From NCBI GenBank assembly GCA_023614405.1, contig CM042694.1, positions 88,395,285-88,459,284 on the forward strand: DNA of 64,000 nucleotides, written 5' to 3'. Below, piece by piece: positions 42,280-56,134 of this stretch. The position numbers and the translations under genes were made by a program. Positions within the stretch are counted from its first letter, which is position 1. Every line of letters starts with the position of its first letter. Under the pieces are notes generated by a model that was not told the origin of the DNA, made no database searches, and was given only the letters and a program-made list of their open reading frames with translations. Source of the stretch: Avena insularis. Lineage: Eukaryota > Streptophyta > Magnoliopsida > Poales > Poaceae.

Positions 42280-44355
42280 GGGCCGTGTGTTTTTAAGGGC
42301 ATTTTGGTAACTTCCGGAGTTGGGGAAGACTAGACAGTGGGCGGCTGTGCTGTGGGCCTGCAAGGAGCACACAGGAACGTGTCCTGATTCCAGTCAGGAC
42401 AGGTCCACTCATCTGAATATTTTCTAGAAATTCTAGTACCAACATTTCGGTCATATTTTAGCATTACAAACAAGTACTTTCTGAGCATCTTACTAACTGA
42501 CTATATATTCTAGTACCTCAATAATCATCTTGATATTTTTGAGGTAAACATGTTAACCGGTCATGTTTGAAATCATCAACCAAAGTATATAGGAGTCTTG
42601 TTAAATGTCTACTAGAAGTATATTTTTCTTTCTTGAACAGTGTGTAGTGATTTAGACTATCACATTCTTCTTGAAACGGGGCTTTCTCTCTCTATGCTAA
42701 TATAGAAACCACACGGTACAAATGCTAGAACACCAGCACAATCAAGCCCAAACAAAATAAAAGAGAAATAACAGAGAAAATAATGTCAACAACATCGGAT
42801 TGCTAAAAAAAATAATGACTCACAACCGTTGCGCAATCTGGAGAATTTCCACCACACTCCTAGCACTTAGAATCCCCGCACATAACAATCAACATCTTCA
42901 AGAAGAAATGTGATGCCAACGACGCTATTATTGCCCGGACTGGATCTACGGTCTCTCACGGTACGGTACGCTGAGAGGAGTGGAGAAGCGTTACACCCAA
43001 CGCCCCTTCAAGAAGAAACGGTGGTGCCCACGGGCGTCACCGTGTCGATGTCGGCGAAGTCGGCATGGATTTCTCCTAATCCCCTAAAAACCACGACCTC
43101 GAATGATTCATTGCGCTCCACCAAACTCGTCGTCCACCAACACACGTCATCATGATATTTTAATCAACATCGTCTTCTCACAGTGGCTAGCATCGCGAGA
43201 TCGGCAAGACCAGGAGGAAGCAGCCTGGAACGAGGAGTGGTAGTACAACACTAATGAGGGAGAGAACAGCCTCCACCGCCATTGGCGGTAACCGACCGGA
43301 CGCAGCGTGAGGAGCAAACTAGGCCCCTCATCAGCCCAACCGAGCCCAAATCAGGCTTGTGGAGCTGCTGTTGTTGCGGTGAAGTAGGCTGTCTATCGTC
43401 TCCACCAGCACTAGCCACTCCTCGGTCTGCCAGAGACGACGTAGTCAAGCCCAGACCTAGATGGGGCCGAAAGGACCCAGACCTGGGCCACGAGGGCACC
43501 GTCGTGGGACACCACATCACCTAGCAGACAAGGGCTGCGCCATCGCCACCCGGAGCGACGCGTGCGCCGCTATTGATCGAGCCACACCGCCGCGCCGCGT
43601 CGCGCCTCCTGCGTGCACGAACTAGAGAAGCCCGCCATAGGCCCGCACAAGCAACGTCTGACGACGGCGGGATGGGAGGGAGACGGGGGGAGAGGTTGCT
43701 GGGGAGAGAAGGCAAGGGCCACCCCGTCCACCTCGCGGGGAGAGGTGGCGCGTGGGTTACAAGTATGTCCTACTCACTTTCGCGGAATAGCACTGTTCAA
43801 TAGTAATACTAGTATGTCCTACTCTTCTAGAAAGCAATTTCCATGGATTTTTCAAGATAAAAGTTCTGCGTGCAGGACCATCCCAAGAGAACAATAATGT
43901 ATAGTATTTGGCAGCGGACATTTTAAGCGCACCGTGCATGTGACGATTCCGCTGGAATTGGGCGGCAACGCCAATCCGTTTCTTCCTGTGTGCAGCCCAC
44001 CGGTTGTAGATCCCATCCCCATGTTACTGTCAGTGTCACTTGACCGATTCCGGCACACCGAAAGATGAAAGAAATGTAGTTTTCCCTTGGAACGTTCAAA
44101 TGCCGTTAACGTCAAAACGTCACCGAGCAGGACCAGGACCTGATCGACGTGACTCGCCAGCGCAAACGGCAGCGATACATCGGACAAGCCGGCCCGATCG
44201 ATCAGCCCATGTTAGAATCCTTTACTCCGTCACGTGAAACCCGGCCAACCTCTGATAAGACACCGCGTCGGCATCTGTCGCAAATGGCCGTGTCCATCTC
44301 GGTGCGCCGATCGAACAGCCGAAATGGTGGTGAGACGTCGCTGCTTTGTCCATTA
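42280..44355. other. Intergenic region without a supported gene
   Basis: 42420-42900 is AT-rich. 42900-43760 is GC-rich and has overlapping frames on both strands, none with a recognised domain; its text (GAAGAAACGGTGGTGCCCACGG near 43012) resembles repetitive grass DNA. GTATGTCCTACTC appears twice, at about 43764 and 43813. I could not support any transposon ends here. Confidence 0.35.
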
Positions 44356-47114
44356 CTAGTAACAGTGCACGTGCAATGCACGTTTAAACATTGTACTACT
44401 TTATTCGTAATGGTTTGCCCCATTCTAAACAAGTCAATAACCAAGTTATTACCTTTTATTCATTTGGTTGCTATTTGCACTCATGAACATATATATGTAA
44501 ACAAATTCCAATTTCCAACATAAAGGTTACAGAAGATCATTTCCTCTTAAAGATATCATAGAGTGTATATCCTCTGGTCCGAGAAGAAACATCCAGATAA
44601 GCGTTGTATTACATGTGAAACTCACATAATCTCATTTGAAAACAGACCTCTACATAGCTACTTCTTGTATTACAAATGGAGATCACACATACATTGTCAA
44701 CTACATTAGTTTCACAGTATATATATTATTTGTAGATTACAGTATTTTTCTTTCGACGTTCAGGATCTTAGGGACAGTATACACATTAGTTTCATAGAGT
44801 ACAGACTACCACAGTCTTCATCTAATCTGAAAGAAAATAGAAAATTAAAAACAAAAAAATATCACCATATGAAAAGTCACTTGGATTGAGATGATACTAA
44901 CCCTGCTTGATACCCTTTTAGCTAGTCAAGACACAAGAACGGAGATATATTCTCACCTGACCTATTGTGAATTTGGCACTAATATCATTGTGTTTGCTTG
45001 TAGTTAGCAGAAAAAATCACCTTATCCATGTGTTGCATACTGCTCTTCTATAACAGCAACCAAAAAATCAACTCAATCTTACCATGAGCAGCTTTGAAAA
45101 ATATCTCACAAAGCACAGTTGAACTAAGCAGTGTCTTCAACCTGAATTCGGGAAAAACAAAATTACAAAGTAGAGATGCAAAGATGCTTTGCTGCAATAG
45201 CAAGGGTACATATAACAGACTTCTTGACATCAATTCCGTTGTGAACTCACTATCTCCTTAAAAAAACAAGTACACATACACTATGCAATAGCTCAGAGTA
45301 TAATGTCACGATAGCACATTCAAATATCGCCCAAGACAAAAAAAAAGTGCAATGGATATTGAAAAAAGGTCAAGCACCTACACCTAAGGAGTTTTAGCTT
45401 TATCATTCTAATAATATGGTGAGTACAATCACAAAGAGATCTTGTGGGCCCCAATATGAAATCATAACCACCGGTCATTTTATATCCAAAAAGAATGCAT
45501 ATGAGTATCAGTACAAAACGAATTTTGTTTGGGACAATATTGAAAGTTAATTACCGTGAAATATTGACAAACAATGGCAATGAATGAACTTATGCTCTAG
45601 CAATTCCTTGATTTAATTGTAGTGCCACATCCATGTCATATGATGACCAACCCTCACGCTGGAACAGTAAAAACGAATGGTAAAAGAATCTGCCTGTCGC
45701 AATTACACTACCATAGGATCCTAGAGCAGGGGTAAACATATCTAGGATCTTTGATCTTGCTGGCACATACCGTTGTGACATGCATGCAACCTTGTTTCCA
45801 AGGAGTGTGCGAGTCATGGTGGTTCGGAACATTTGGCTTCAAACCACTCTTCACTTCAACCTGTTTTCACTAATCTGCAAATAAGCCCACATCAAACTGA
45901 GGTGACATAACGAAAGACTGAATTTGTCTGTTCTAACCATGCTGCTGTGTTTGACAATAGTACACCTAAAAAATACCGGACTTGGTTGCTCTAAAACGCC
46001 AAAAGTGTTCTGTTGCAACAGTTTCTTAAGAGTAAACACCTTTGATATGAGAGCTCCTGTGAATGGATTAGGCATATTTTTTGAGAAAAAAATACCAATG
46101 CAATCTGTGTCTATTTCATCACAAGACTTGAATTGTGAGAAAGAGAATTGGAGCATTATACACAGTACTCCCATGTGAAGAAACTATTATCTACCTTAGT
46201 TTCTTAATGACAAATCTTCATGCAACTTGTCTCACAAAAGAAGATCTTCATGCAAGCAACTGAACAATCAATTTCTCAATCAAATCTCCTATGATTCGCC
46301 TTCTTGTAAAAAAACCAAATCAGTTGAGATAGATGGCAAACAGATGAAGACATAGAAATTAAAGACATCTTACAGCCATGGTAATATATATATAGGAATA
46401 GCATAGAGAAGCTCACGTACAAGTTGGGGCAACTGAATTTAAAAGAACTCAATTATAATGGTAGTACAATGGAGTGCACACCTTCTTCTTTGTTCCCTTA
46501 ACAAGCCTGTAAGTAAAAAATATCTGATTGCTAGAAGGAAAAGGGAATACAAGAGCAAATAAGAGGAATCTGAAACATGAATGGACTTATTTGATCAGGG
46601 GATCTCACGGAGTTGAAGACTCGCCAAGCAGTAACGAAAATAAACGTGACTATGCCCGTGGTTAGTATGGCCTCGCTTGCTGGACAGAAACATGGTGATG
46701 GCGGTCGCCGGCGGGGGCAGAGGCAATGGCTTGAGTAGCAGGGGCGGAGGCGGGGTGGTGGCTTCCGCGGCGAAGGCGGCGGTGGATTCCCGGCCGGCGT
46801 GCAGCACGGCCTCGAGTGCCGGCGGGGGCAGCGGCGGCCGCGTCTCGGAAGGGGCCTGGTGGTGGCTTGCACGGTGGAGGCTTGGTGGTGGCTTGCACGA
46901 CGGAGGCGGATGCGATGGCCTATGCGATTTGCAACTGCTATGGTCTACGGGTGAAGGGGGTCGTGCATTTTGAAAAAAAAAAACAGACGTGGGATTGTCC
47001 GCTGATCGGTGATGTGCCGATAAAGACGGATCAATTCCCAGGCGTTGGATAATCCCATCGCACGTTCCGTATTTCTTGGATTTGACCCTCTAGGTCTTTT
47101 AATAGTAGTATAGA
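44356..47114 (-). mobile_element. Helitron 1, non-autonomous, 2759 bp
   Basis: On the minus strand the element starts TCTATACTACTATTAAAAG (5' end at 47114) and ends CTAG (3' end at 44356). It sits between host A and T, as Helitrons do. A 7-bp stem hairpin (ACGTGCA, loop T, TGCACGT; 44369-44383) lies about 10 bases before the CTAG. No Rep/helicase is encoded. A GC-rich segment at 46530-46970 and an open frame at 45590-45832 may be captured exons, but I recognise neither. Confidence 0.8.
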
Positions 47115-47407
47115 TATAAATAGTATAGATATAGATATAGATGTATGCAATGTTCCGCTGCGATGTGTTCGTGGAGTCAGCAGGAAGGAAGGGATCGTCG
47201 ATGGTGGCGGCACGGTGCGCTCGCTTTCAGCGGGAAGGAACGCACGAGCCTGTCGTGATCCCGGTTCGCCATATATATATGATGCTCGGATCGGGTCGTT
47301 GTTATGCCCTGCATTTGGCTTCCTTTGAATGTTTGATTCTACTAGTCGACCGAACGTGGCTATCTCTTTCTCTGCCTTCTGTCTTTTGTTCTTCCTTTTT
47401 TTCTTTA
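47115..47407. other. 293-bp spacer between two Helitrons
   Basis: The left edge is a TATAGATA-type microsatellite (47109-47142). The rest is mixed sequence with no recognised feature. It is presumably host DNA between two Helitron insertions in the same orientation. Confidence 0.5.
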
Positions 47408-48699
47408 CTAGTAAAATACCCGTGCGTTGCTACGGGTCAAAATCTATAAGTGTTTTGCACTTCATAAATATAGATGAAGCTGAATTTGGTGCTCATACCC
47501 ATCATGCCCATTCGAAAACACGAGGAAGGTGCTATTAGGTTCACATCTAATTTTGTTTTACTACGTGATCCATTTAGGCACAACTTTTATTCCGCTCCAC
47601 AAGACCTCCAAAATATTCTAATACACCGCAAAGATAAATCTAATGAAACAGTTTTAATGGAGTATAAAAATAATTTCGGATTAACAAGGGTCATCAACCA
47701 AGGGCATGGTGGTTGTATGGACCCTTTCAAAATGAGTCTTTCGCCCAAATAAGAACATCTCGGTCTTGCTATGTACAAATGAAAGTAGATAAAACATCTC
47801 ACAATACCTCTATCACTCTCTCCAAAGTTTGATACTTTTGCACCAAATAAAGGTTTGGCAAACATGCAATGCAACACAGTGCACACAGGTAGAGGCCGCA
47901 AGTGTAGTTTTAAGTGGTTTAGAAAGTAGCACTATACTGTCATAAACATAGATTATCGTTTATTTCAGTTTTCTAAGATACCCTTCCCAATTCCCATGTA
48001 TTTATTATAATATTACAAAGAGTACACCATTCATATTATTTTGTACAAAATTCCATGATATCATTCTAGCATGAAACGTAAATCTAATTCTTGCTCTCGT
48101 CGCCAGCATAAATACTCTCCACCTCTTGTGAGTATACATTACTAATTGGCAACAGCTTACTGAATGTTATATATCAGACCTCTCATAAGAAAGCATTTAA
48201 AAAAAATCGTATGACATGTGTTGAAACTTCTAATGTCCAAAAAATCAGACACTATTCTCTGTAGCTGTGGTATCCATCCTTCTTCAAGGACCTCTAGTCT
48301 AGAAATAAATCATTCTCTACATCAAAGATGGTTGTTTCCTCATTAGGAATCCGTTCCTCATAACTATTTAGTCTTCTTAGCATACTGTCGCTGTTCCAGT
48401 AGCCCAAATAGAATCATTTTTCTACTGGGAGGAGACAATGCCATCAAATTAGAGAATATCACAAATTATGCAATGCATTAACTTCACTGGGATATAAATA
48501 TCAATTTTTTGAGCAATTAAGAATCTCACATTATTGCAAGAAAACTGAACGGTTTTGCTCACCCGAAAACAAGCACTCTTTATGTTGATGAAATATACCA
48601 TGCCTAACTCGAGAAATTACAATAATTGAGCCATTCAAAAAATAATCATTGATGATAGGATGGCATCAGTAGAGCCAACATAAATGGATATTATCCTGC

Positions 48700-48979
48700 A
48701 AAATAACAAGATGAAGAGAAATAAATGCAACACCCTTTTGTGTGCATTCTGGTGCCCACCAAGGGCCCATGAGCTGAAGAACTTCGTCATGCGGTAGTTG
48801 CATGAGAACGTTCTTTGAGGGGTGGCTGCAGGTTTGGCTTCTGGAGGCTTAGCTTCTTCACTTGTGAGTTTGTCAAGACCCAACTTTAGCCATGGTGTGG
48901 AGGTAGTATCATTGGCATGACCAGCTTCATCAATTTGATTAGCAAACTTATGTTCTTCCGCTTCAGGTGCTCTCTCCAT
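48700..48979 (-). pseudogene. Captured C2H2 zinc-finger gene fragment
   Basis: A minus-strand frame contains FSCNYRMTKFFSSWALGGHQ followed by NAHKR. This is the plant EPF-type zinc finger, in which the second Cys is replaced by Arg and the Gln of the QALGGH core by Trp. Upstream is WLKLGLDKL, resembling a leucine-rich motif of such repressors. After NAHKR the frame runs into T-rich, intron-like sequence. With a zinc ligand lost, it cannot fold normally. It lies near the 3' end of Helitron 2 and is best explained as captured and decayed. Confidence 0.75.
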
Positions 48980-51191
48980 CTATTTCTTTGTTGGAAGTAG
49001 CACAGTAGAGGATTGCTCAAGGTCTATGATATTGTGGTAGTCCTCTGGTTTGCTATAAAAAGAGTCAGGAGCCTACAAGTGGCAATAATTCAAGGGAAAA
49101 GACAAGTTATCAAGAGTTTAAAGTGGATGAGGATATGCTAGTTTGGATACTTATCTATTTCCCTAGTTTTCTTACGTATCAAGTTTCCTGTAGTTGTGGT
49201 CAGCATATTATAGATTTTGTTTATTCCATAAGGTGTGGCTTTCATGTATACTGTCTGATAACATGACACTTCACCGGGAAGATGACAGCAGTAATGAGAT
49301 ATCTCTTAGACCGTTCAAGACTATCAACCTATAGCATCTTAAAGCATGCCATTGGTACAAAATTAGGACGAAGAGTTCCTTTATCCATTAACTGTTTAGA
49401 AATTAAATTCCTACCAATATGAGCTTCAGTAAAAGGACCATGAGACTGTAAGATAACACTTGTGAGAAAACAAATAACCAAGTACAAAAATCAGACTAAA
49501 GCATTGCTATATTAGTCTGCCTACATGTATTAAGAGCCCCATTTCAAGCTATTGTCAGGAAAGTCACATGAAAAATGTTAGTTAGAAATACTTAGATCGA
49601 GAACTACATATAGACAGAAAGAGGATAGCAACATTTGGATTGGGTTGATCTTTCCTAAACATCCCCATCAGCCAGCGTAGAGAGGATAAATTGCACTAAA
49701 AAGGACATGGGATCAGATGGTGTGACATGCAGACTATGCAGTACATAGCAATAGAAATTTGTATTACCTTCAAATATAGATCCTGGGTAGAAGGTTCTGC
49801 TGATTGTTTTGCGGCATGCTTTCCTAGCTCAAAACACATGCCAACAAGGCTTACAGATTCTAAACACTAAACCTTATCGAACATGTGGCAGAGCTGTCTA
49901 CATATATTTATATATGCTTTCTTTCAAATCTAAGAATAGAAAAAATAAGTAACTTTTACATGAAACACAATACGACCCAGGAATTCTAAAAGCTAGAATA
50001 TATCTGCAATCTGCTAAACGAGCGTGCATTGAAAGATAAAATAAGAAAAATCAAATGGCATATTAGTAAATCCTTACACTGTTATACTATCATTTACTGA
50101 AGAAACTACAAAAGTTTATGATTGACACATCTTTACTATTGTTTCATGTTCTCTCTTTGTTTTTCCCCAATCGGAACTTCACCGCAAGAACCCACTTTAC
50201 CTTATTCCATTGGTCTGCACAAAGGCATCATAGTACATATTCTTCTTTTACAATATTCAGAAAACATTAGACTTGCTGGTTCTAGCTGAAACATAGCCTT
50301 TTAATTCAAGTATTTAATATGCAAAAGAAGCTCAATTATGTTTCGCAACACATATGAAATACCTCCTATTTCTATTATATGCATAAGCCATAAAAAATAC
50401 ATTCCTTAGTTTGGGACACCTGGTTGTGCTTCATCAGAGATGTTCTCAATAGCATGACAAGCTCAACCGCATAGTCCAGAATTGGCTTCTTCCTAATTAA
50501 AAGAAAAGATACATATCTGATTGGCGTGCAAGATTGAGATAAATCACGAACATATATTGGAATAGAGATGGGTGAAGAACTGACTATTGCCCTAGATATG
50601 AACATGGAGGAATATTTTTATTGAAACGCAATTAAAGAGTGGTAAAACCTTGCTTCTTCTGGATACAAGTCTATAACCATGCAAGATTTTGAGTTGTTTC
50701 GGTGGAAGCCCAGCAGATTGCCGCAGTACTTCCTGCAGAATCCAAATAATAATGGGATAAAAATAATTATTTAAGAGGATGGAAATCAGTTATAAAGAAC
50801 CATGTACAACATTTACTTTTCTATGATGCAAAGTAGTATGGTATGTTTGCACAGATGCTTCATAGAATAGAATAAAATCCAGGTCAATGAAAATTATTGA
50901 CGGCATGTTGTCATGGTCTTTGCTGGCCGTGATCAATTTCCAATATAAGCCTGCAAATAGAGAAGAAAGAGTGACGAGGAACACTGGATGGTTAAAAGAA
51001 TACATCCTCCAAAACAATATACGGAATCCCAGCAGATTGCTTAGGCATTATAAGTTGCTACCCGGTGTCATAAGGCCCGTCTCACGGATTTGGAGGGCTC
51101 TGTGTGACTTACAAAATAGGCACTAAATTTTATTCAAAATCAATGGTAGTGTAAATAAATCTAATGCAGATATATCACAGAAAAATTTCTA

Positions 51192-51313
51192 CTCCCTCCA
51201 ACCCAAATTAGTTGATTCAAGTTTGTCAAGATACGAATGTATATAATACTAAATCATATCTAGATACAATCGAATCTAGACAAATCTAGGTCAACTAATT
51301 TCGATCGGAGGAG
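51192..51313. mobile_element. Stowaway-type MITE
   Basis: The 122-bp element begins CTCCCTCCAACCCAAATTAG and ends with the inverted form CTAATTTCGATCGGAGGAG. TA flanks both sides (51190-51191 and 51314-51315). Confidence 0.85.
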
Positions 51314-51515
51314 TAGTATAATCTGCACGATGCCAACTGTATCATTGTACCTTGATCAGCCGAACACAACAGAGAATTTCAGATCGGTATGTCCTTTCCG
51401 TGTCCAAGGACTCGCGGAAGTGGCTATGTGGTTCAGTATTCCCAATTTGTAAATCAGGCCCTCAGCGGTCGTGCACCTCGCTCAGGCCCATCGACGGGCC
51501 TGGGTATCATAAAAA

Positions 51516-51987
51516 TCAAAGCTGGAATGTAATTTTCATCGTCCTCGTATACACCAACGAATCTGCCATCAGCGTCAATGCGGCTATTGATCTCGACGTG
51601 CCTGCATATAGGAGGTTAGGAAGGTGTGGGAATCCGGCATCAGGGAGGTGAAGTTGCGAGGATCTGAGTACCCTCTTTGCCTGGGAGTTCGCTGGCAAGA
51701 TTGGCGGCGCCAAAGTGCCTGCTCTTGGCCCGGAAAACAGTCCCATGTCCGCCGATGATGACAGAAGAGAAGGAGAGACGGTTGTGGATGGTGTTGGCCT
51801 GGAGGTGCACCGTGCACGTAGCTGAACGCATGCAAGTGTTGGCGGCGACACAGAGGCGAGAGCTCCATCTGGTGTCGAGGAAGAGGTAGAGGCACAGGAT
51901 GGCGAGGACCGGCAGCTGGTTGTGGGCGAGATTCAGGTAGCAAATCCAGACGAAGGTGAGCGGGTCAAAATACCTAGCGGAACGCAC
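51516..51987 (-). pseudogene. Unidentified exon-like frames in Helitron 2
   Basis: Three overlapping minus-strand frames of 111-119 codons cover this GC-rich segment, next to AT-rich intron-like DNA on the downstream side. One frame has a hydrophobic stretch (LPVLAILCLYLFLD). No family is recognised. The composition and position suggest a captured first exon. Confidence 0.35.
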
Positions 51988-52144
51988 GGCAAGAGAAAAA
52001 CCCTGGGCGTGTAGTTATGATCGGTAGTTAATACGTTTTTTTTTGTGGGCGGTAGTTAATACGTGAGCGCTCCTCAAGGCGAGAAAAAACCGTCGAGGGA
52101 CAATGCGGGACGAAGCGAACGACGTATTGTGTCGACGATGGAAG

Positions 52145-52182
52145 TTGACATTCTTTTTGAGTGTCCTGTGTGTTGCTACGGA
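52145..52182 (-). other. Possible internal Helitron junction
   Basis: GTTGACATTCTTTTTGAG resembles the sequence just inside the 5' end of Helitron 2 (GGTTCTTTTTAGATAG, 58434-58449). It is followed directly by GTGTGTTGCTACGG, which resembles the 3' hairpin region of Helitron 2 (GTGCGTTGCTACGG, 47422-47435). Both edges are degenerate. Confidence 0.4.
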
Positions 52183-52543
52183 TCCATATAGTTTTAAAAA
52201 CCGGACCGGTTAGTAAACCTATGAGACGACTGGTCTACTGGTTTGCTGGTCAGACCACCGGTTCATTCGCTTCGATGGCAAGTCATTATTCATCAAAATT
52301 TAAGAAAATTTTAGAACAAAATGATGATATAATGTATATTTAAGTATGTAATCACAAAACATGGTGTATCCAAGTAGTATTGGGCTTTTACTTGTTACTA
52401 TTTATGCCTAGCATAATGTTCACGAGTTCGATTCCCCTAGTAAATATCTTTTTTTTGGTTTTTTGTTGTTTAGACCAGTGAGTCCATCGATTTAGGTTTT
52501 TTCTAGTTAAACCACCGAACCATTCCGGTTTTTAAAACTATGT
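52183..52543. mobile_element. hAT-like MITE with ACCGG-rich inverted repeats
   Basis: The ends are inverted repeats ATAGTTTTAAAAACCGGACC and CATAGTTTTAAAAACCGGAA (the latter read on the minus strand). Further inverted ACCGGTT-like words lie inside. TACGG occurs on both flanks. It is inserted in the hairpin-like sequence of the presumed internal Helitron edge. The 60-codon ORF inside is not a gene. Confidence 0.6.
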
Positions 52544-55057
52544 ACGGGTCTTGAGTTTCTTATTTATTGTACATGTATGCATATGAATACTTTTAATAGT
52601 GTAGAGGATATGCGAACAAAGACACACTTTTAAGCAATATTTTTCATGGCAACACCTTCCACGAGAGTTTGTAGTTTAGATTACTCAAACTATGTTTCCC
52701 TCTCCTCGCCTCTGGTATCTCTCTCATATGACACAAAACTTCGCCTCTTTCACCACTGCTACACCGGCACTGTGCATCTAGTTTTCCTACTCCAACTGTA
52801 CTTGTACCTATTATAGTCACCCCACTCCAACAATATGTCACTCAGCCAGAGCCACAGATGTTCTCTCCAACAATGGTATATGGCCATAATTGTTACCATA
52901 GCCAATAACTTAAAGGGATTGTAGCAATCATCCCATTTTCAACAACAATACTCATTGTGGGATTCCATTTATATAGCAAATTTCCAAAATAACTAATTCC
53001 TCCGGTTTTAACAGAGAATCGGTAAGGTTAATTTCAAGATTAGTTTCCTCAATTGGCGAGAGATTGGAACTCGAACTGCTGGTATGAGTACATGGACATG
53101 CATATAAACACTACATACAACTTCCATAGCAGTGCAACACAAGGAACCATTCATCTAGCCACCTTATGTGAGTATATATTTTCCTCAGATCACATGATCA
53201 AAGAAAAGCAACCCTAGAGGATATACACTGATTTTTAAGCATCTAGCCGCTGCTTGATGGGTCGGCATCCCCTACCAGCTTTGGCCTTGTACACAACATA
53301 CAAATACTCCAGAAGAAATCCATAAGCGACTTGGATCTTTTTACTTGCATTGACCAATGCATTAAACTCGCATAAAAAATATGATTGACAATCAATTAAG
53401 AAGAGTTCGTCATTGGCACAATGGTAACAAACTATTGACCCAAGTATCGATTAAGACCCATTTTAGTTAATAATGGATGGCGGCATCCTTCTGTCTAATC
53501 TTCTAGAGAATGATATCACCGCGTTTTCTTGGAGGAGTTTACATGAAGGAAGCAAGAGTCGCCCCAACCTCCTTGTAGATAACAACCTACCAATACACAA
53601 AACCATTAAATTAATATCAGCCATACAACCAAAAACTTTACAATGAGCATATGTTTGACAAGGGATCAATCAAATGGGGCGATGGGGCATCAGCAACAGA
53701 GAGGTAGAGGAGAGAACCACGACAAGGTGCAGCAGCAAAATCAAGCAGGTTTTTAGTTTGCTCCATAAACCACACTACAATTGCGCAGGAAAAAAGTAGA
53801 GCCCATGTATGCATTTTGAAACTACTGTTGCCAATCAATTTAGTTCAAATATCACGTAAATAACCCATATTGTGCATTGAGCAAGGAAAAGGTAGAATGA
53901 TACAAAACTTATGATCAGAGATGAGTCCATATACATGACCAGCACCAACTACAGGCAGCTAAGGAGTTAGATGCTATACCCTCAAACTATATATTCACAT
54001 GAAATCCACGGCATCAGAACCAAGAGGGGGGCAAATGAGCTATGTCCTGGAGGGGCTTCACTGCACCTACAAACACGACTTCACTTCTGAACTCTAAAAC
54101 TAGAATAAACTGTTTGGGACATGATTGGCTTAAGCTTTAGAATATGGATAAGTACCGTGGACCAACAAAAATACCTCACTATCCAGGTTTATGTTTATTT
54201 TTCCTTTTCAGTATTATTAAAAGTAGAGCAACAAACCGATGCTGCATCCTGCTGAACAAAGAAATTCTTTCTCAGCCAAAATTTCCTACAACACAACAAC
54301 AGATCCGAATAAGCTAGAAGATGTAATTTCTACAAGTCATATCAAATGAAATACACGTGCCAGGTCGAGATTGGAATTCATGAGCAACAAATAATACAAC
54401 ATGATTATGAAAAATATAACCCTATCCATGATGTAGGACTCATTCCTTTAAGAAAAAGTATAACACAGCAGGCTAAGCAATCTTAGCCAATAGAGTACAT
54501 ACTGACAAAACTATGCCTCAGTGTTCAGAGGCGAATCTGACAAATGCATAGTCACCATAGTAATTTTGAAGGACAAAAGTGTAATGTATATGAACATATA
54601 GACCAGCGTGAATGCGATAACTAAACGGATGTGTCTAGAAAGGGACTCACGCACTACATATCATGAGATAACTAACCACAGCTACATCATGTAAGATGAA
54701 CCCCGTCAAATATATAGAGCTAAAAATTAATCTAAACTTTCTGGATCAAACTCGAGCTATTTGCAGCTAACTGACACTAAATTATAACTTGTAATCTTAA
54801 TAGAATAAAATAATACTTGGCAATTACAGAATTTCAGATGTTTTCCTGAAAGTGATGTATGTAACTATATTATTATGAGGGATTAAGTTTCTAAATCTGG
54901 TGTACCTTATGCACGTAAATTTTAGTTTCTAAGCACATAGAACTTACACGCCAGGACACATAACTACTTCATTTGGAGATAATTTTATTTACACCGCATT
55001 TCATGCTTTTCACTGCATAATAGCATCCCCTAACTTTTCTCAAAATGAACACGTATG
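52544..55057. other. AT-rich, intron-like interior of Helitron 2
   Basis: No recognisable coding segment was found. The composition resembles plant introns and is in keeping with captured genomic DNA including introns. Confidence 0.35.
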
Positions 55058-56134
55058 ACCTGACAACATTTGACAAGCGCACCTGACTTTTAATGGTATA
55101 GCAAGGGTTAGTTTCGTTTGTAGGTCCACTCCGCCTCCAGCAAGGACTTCGCATCTACCTTATTAGGGAAAAAAGCATTCAGATCGTAATGAAAAAAATA
55201 CGAATAAAGTAAATCAGCAACAATTAAAAGGATTTCTTCATACTTCTGGGTTGAATAACACATACACCGTACACTATGTTAGTAATGAGTCAAGCGCAGT
55301 AAACAGAAATCAATGTCCAAGAGTGGTACTTGGTGGGAAGGGGAATGTACCACCATTGCCACAACGACCATCACAAGCTCCGATATCAATTTTGTAGAAT
55401 TTGGTCCTGAATAAATGTCAAAAGAGTTCATTTAGTTACATATCTAAAAATGATTTTTACTAAAGAACCATTAGTGCAGATTTCTAATAACCAATGGGCC
55501 GTATTTGCAAAAATAAATCCTATAAATTGACTTCGTAGAGCCAACAGACATTTTAGCTAAGTATTTTCCTAACAATTATCTAGCTAACTACTCTATGTTG
55601 CTAGGGAATAATGAGAATATAGAGAATCCACACATATATTGGTCAGAAGTAAAAAATTATACTTCACAAAAGTCGAGTCATATGACAACATTTGACAAGT
55701 GCACCTGACTTGCAATGGTTGCGACGGTTGGTTCCGCTTGTAGGTCCACTCCGCCTCTAGCAAGGACTTCACACCTACCTTATTAGGGAAAATAAAAGCA
55801 TTCAGATCGTAACGCGGTAGCTCCTTTGAAGTTGACTTTACTGAAAACACATTACCTGCAAACAAATTGAATAAAGTAAATCAGCAACGAATAAAAGGAT
55901 TTCTTCATACTTTCGGCTTGAATAACACATACACCGTACACTGTTAGTAATGAGTCAAGAGTAATAAATAGAAAACAATGTCCAAGAGTGGTACTTGGTG
56001 GGAAGGAGAATGTACCACCATCGCAACAACGACCATCACAAGCTCCGATTTCAATTTTATAGAATCTAGTCCTGAAAAAATGTCAGAAAAATAAGTGACT
56101 TGATTTTAGTGACCATCACAAGTTCATTTAGTTA

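Noticed and set aside
46531..46973. Captured gene in Helitron 1
   Set aside because: The frames are low-complexity Pro/Arg/Gly on both strands and no family could be named, so it was left as part of the Helitron.
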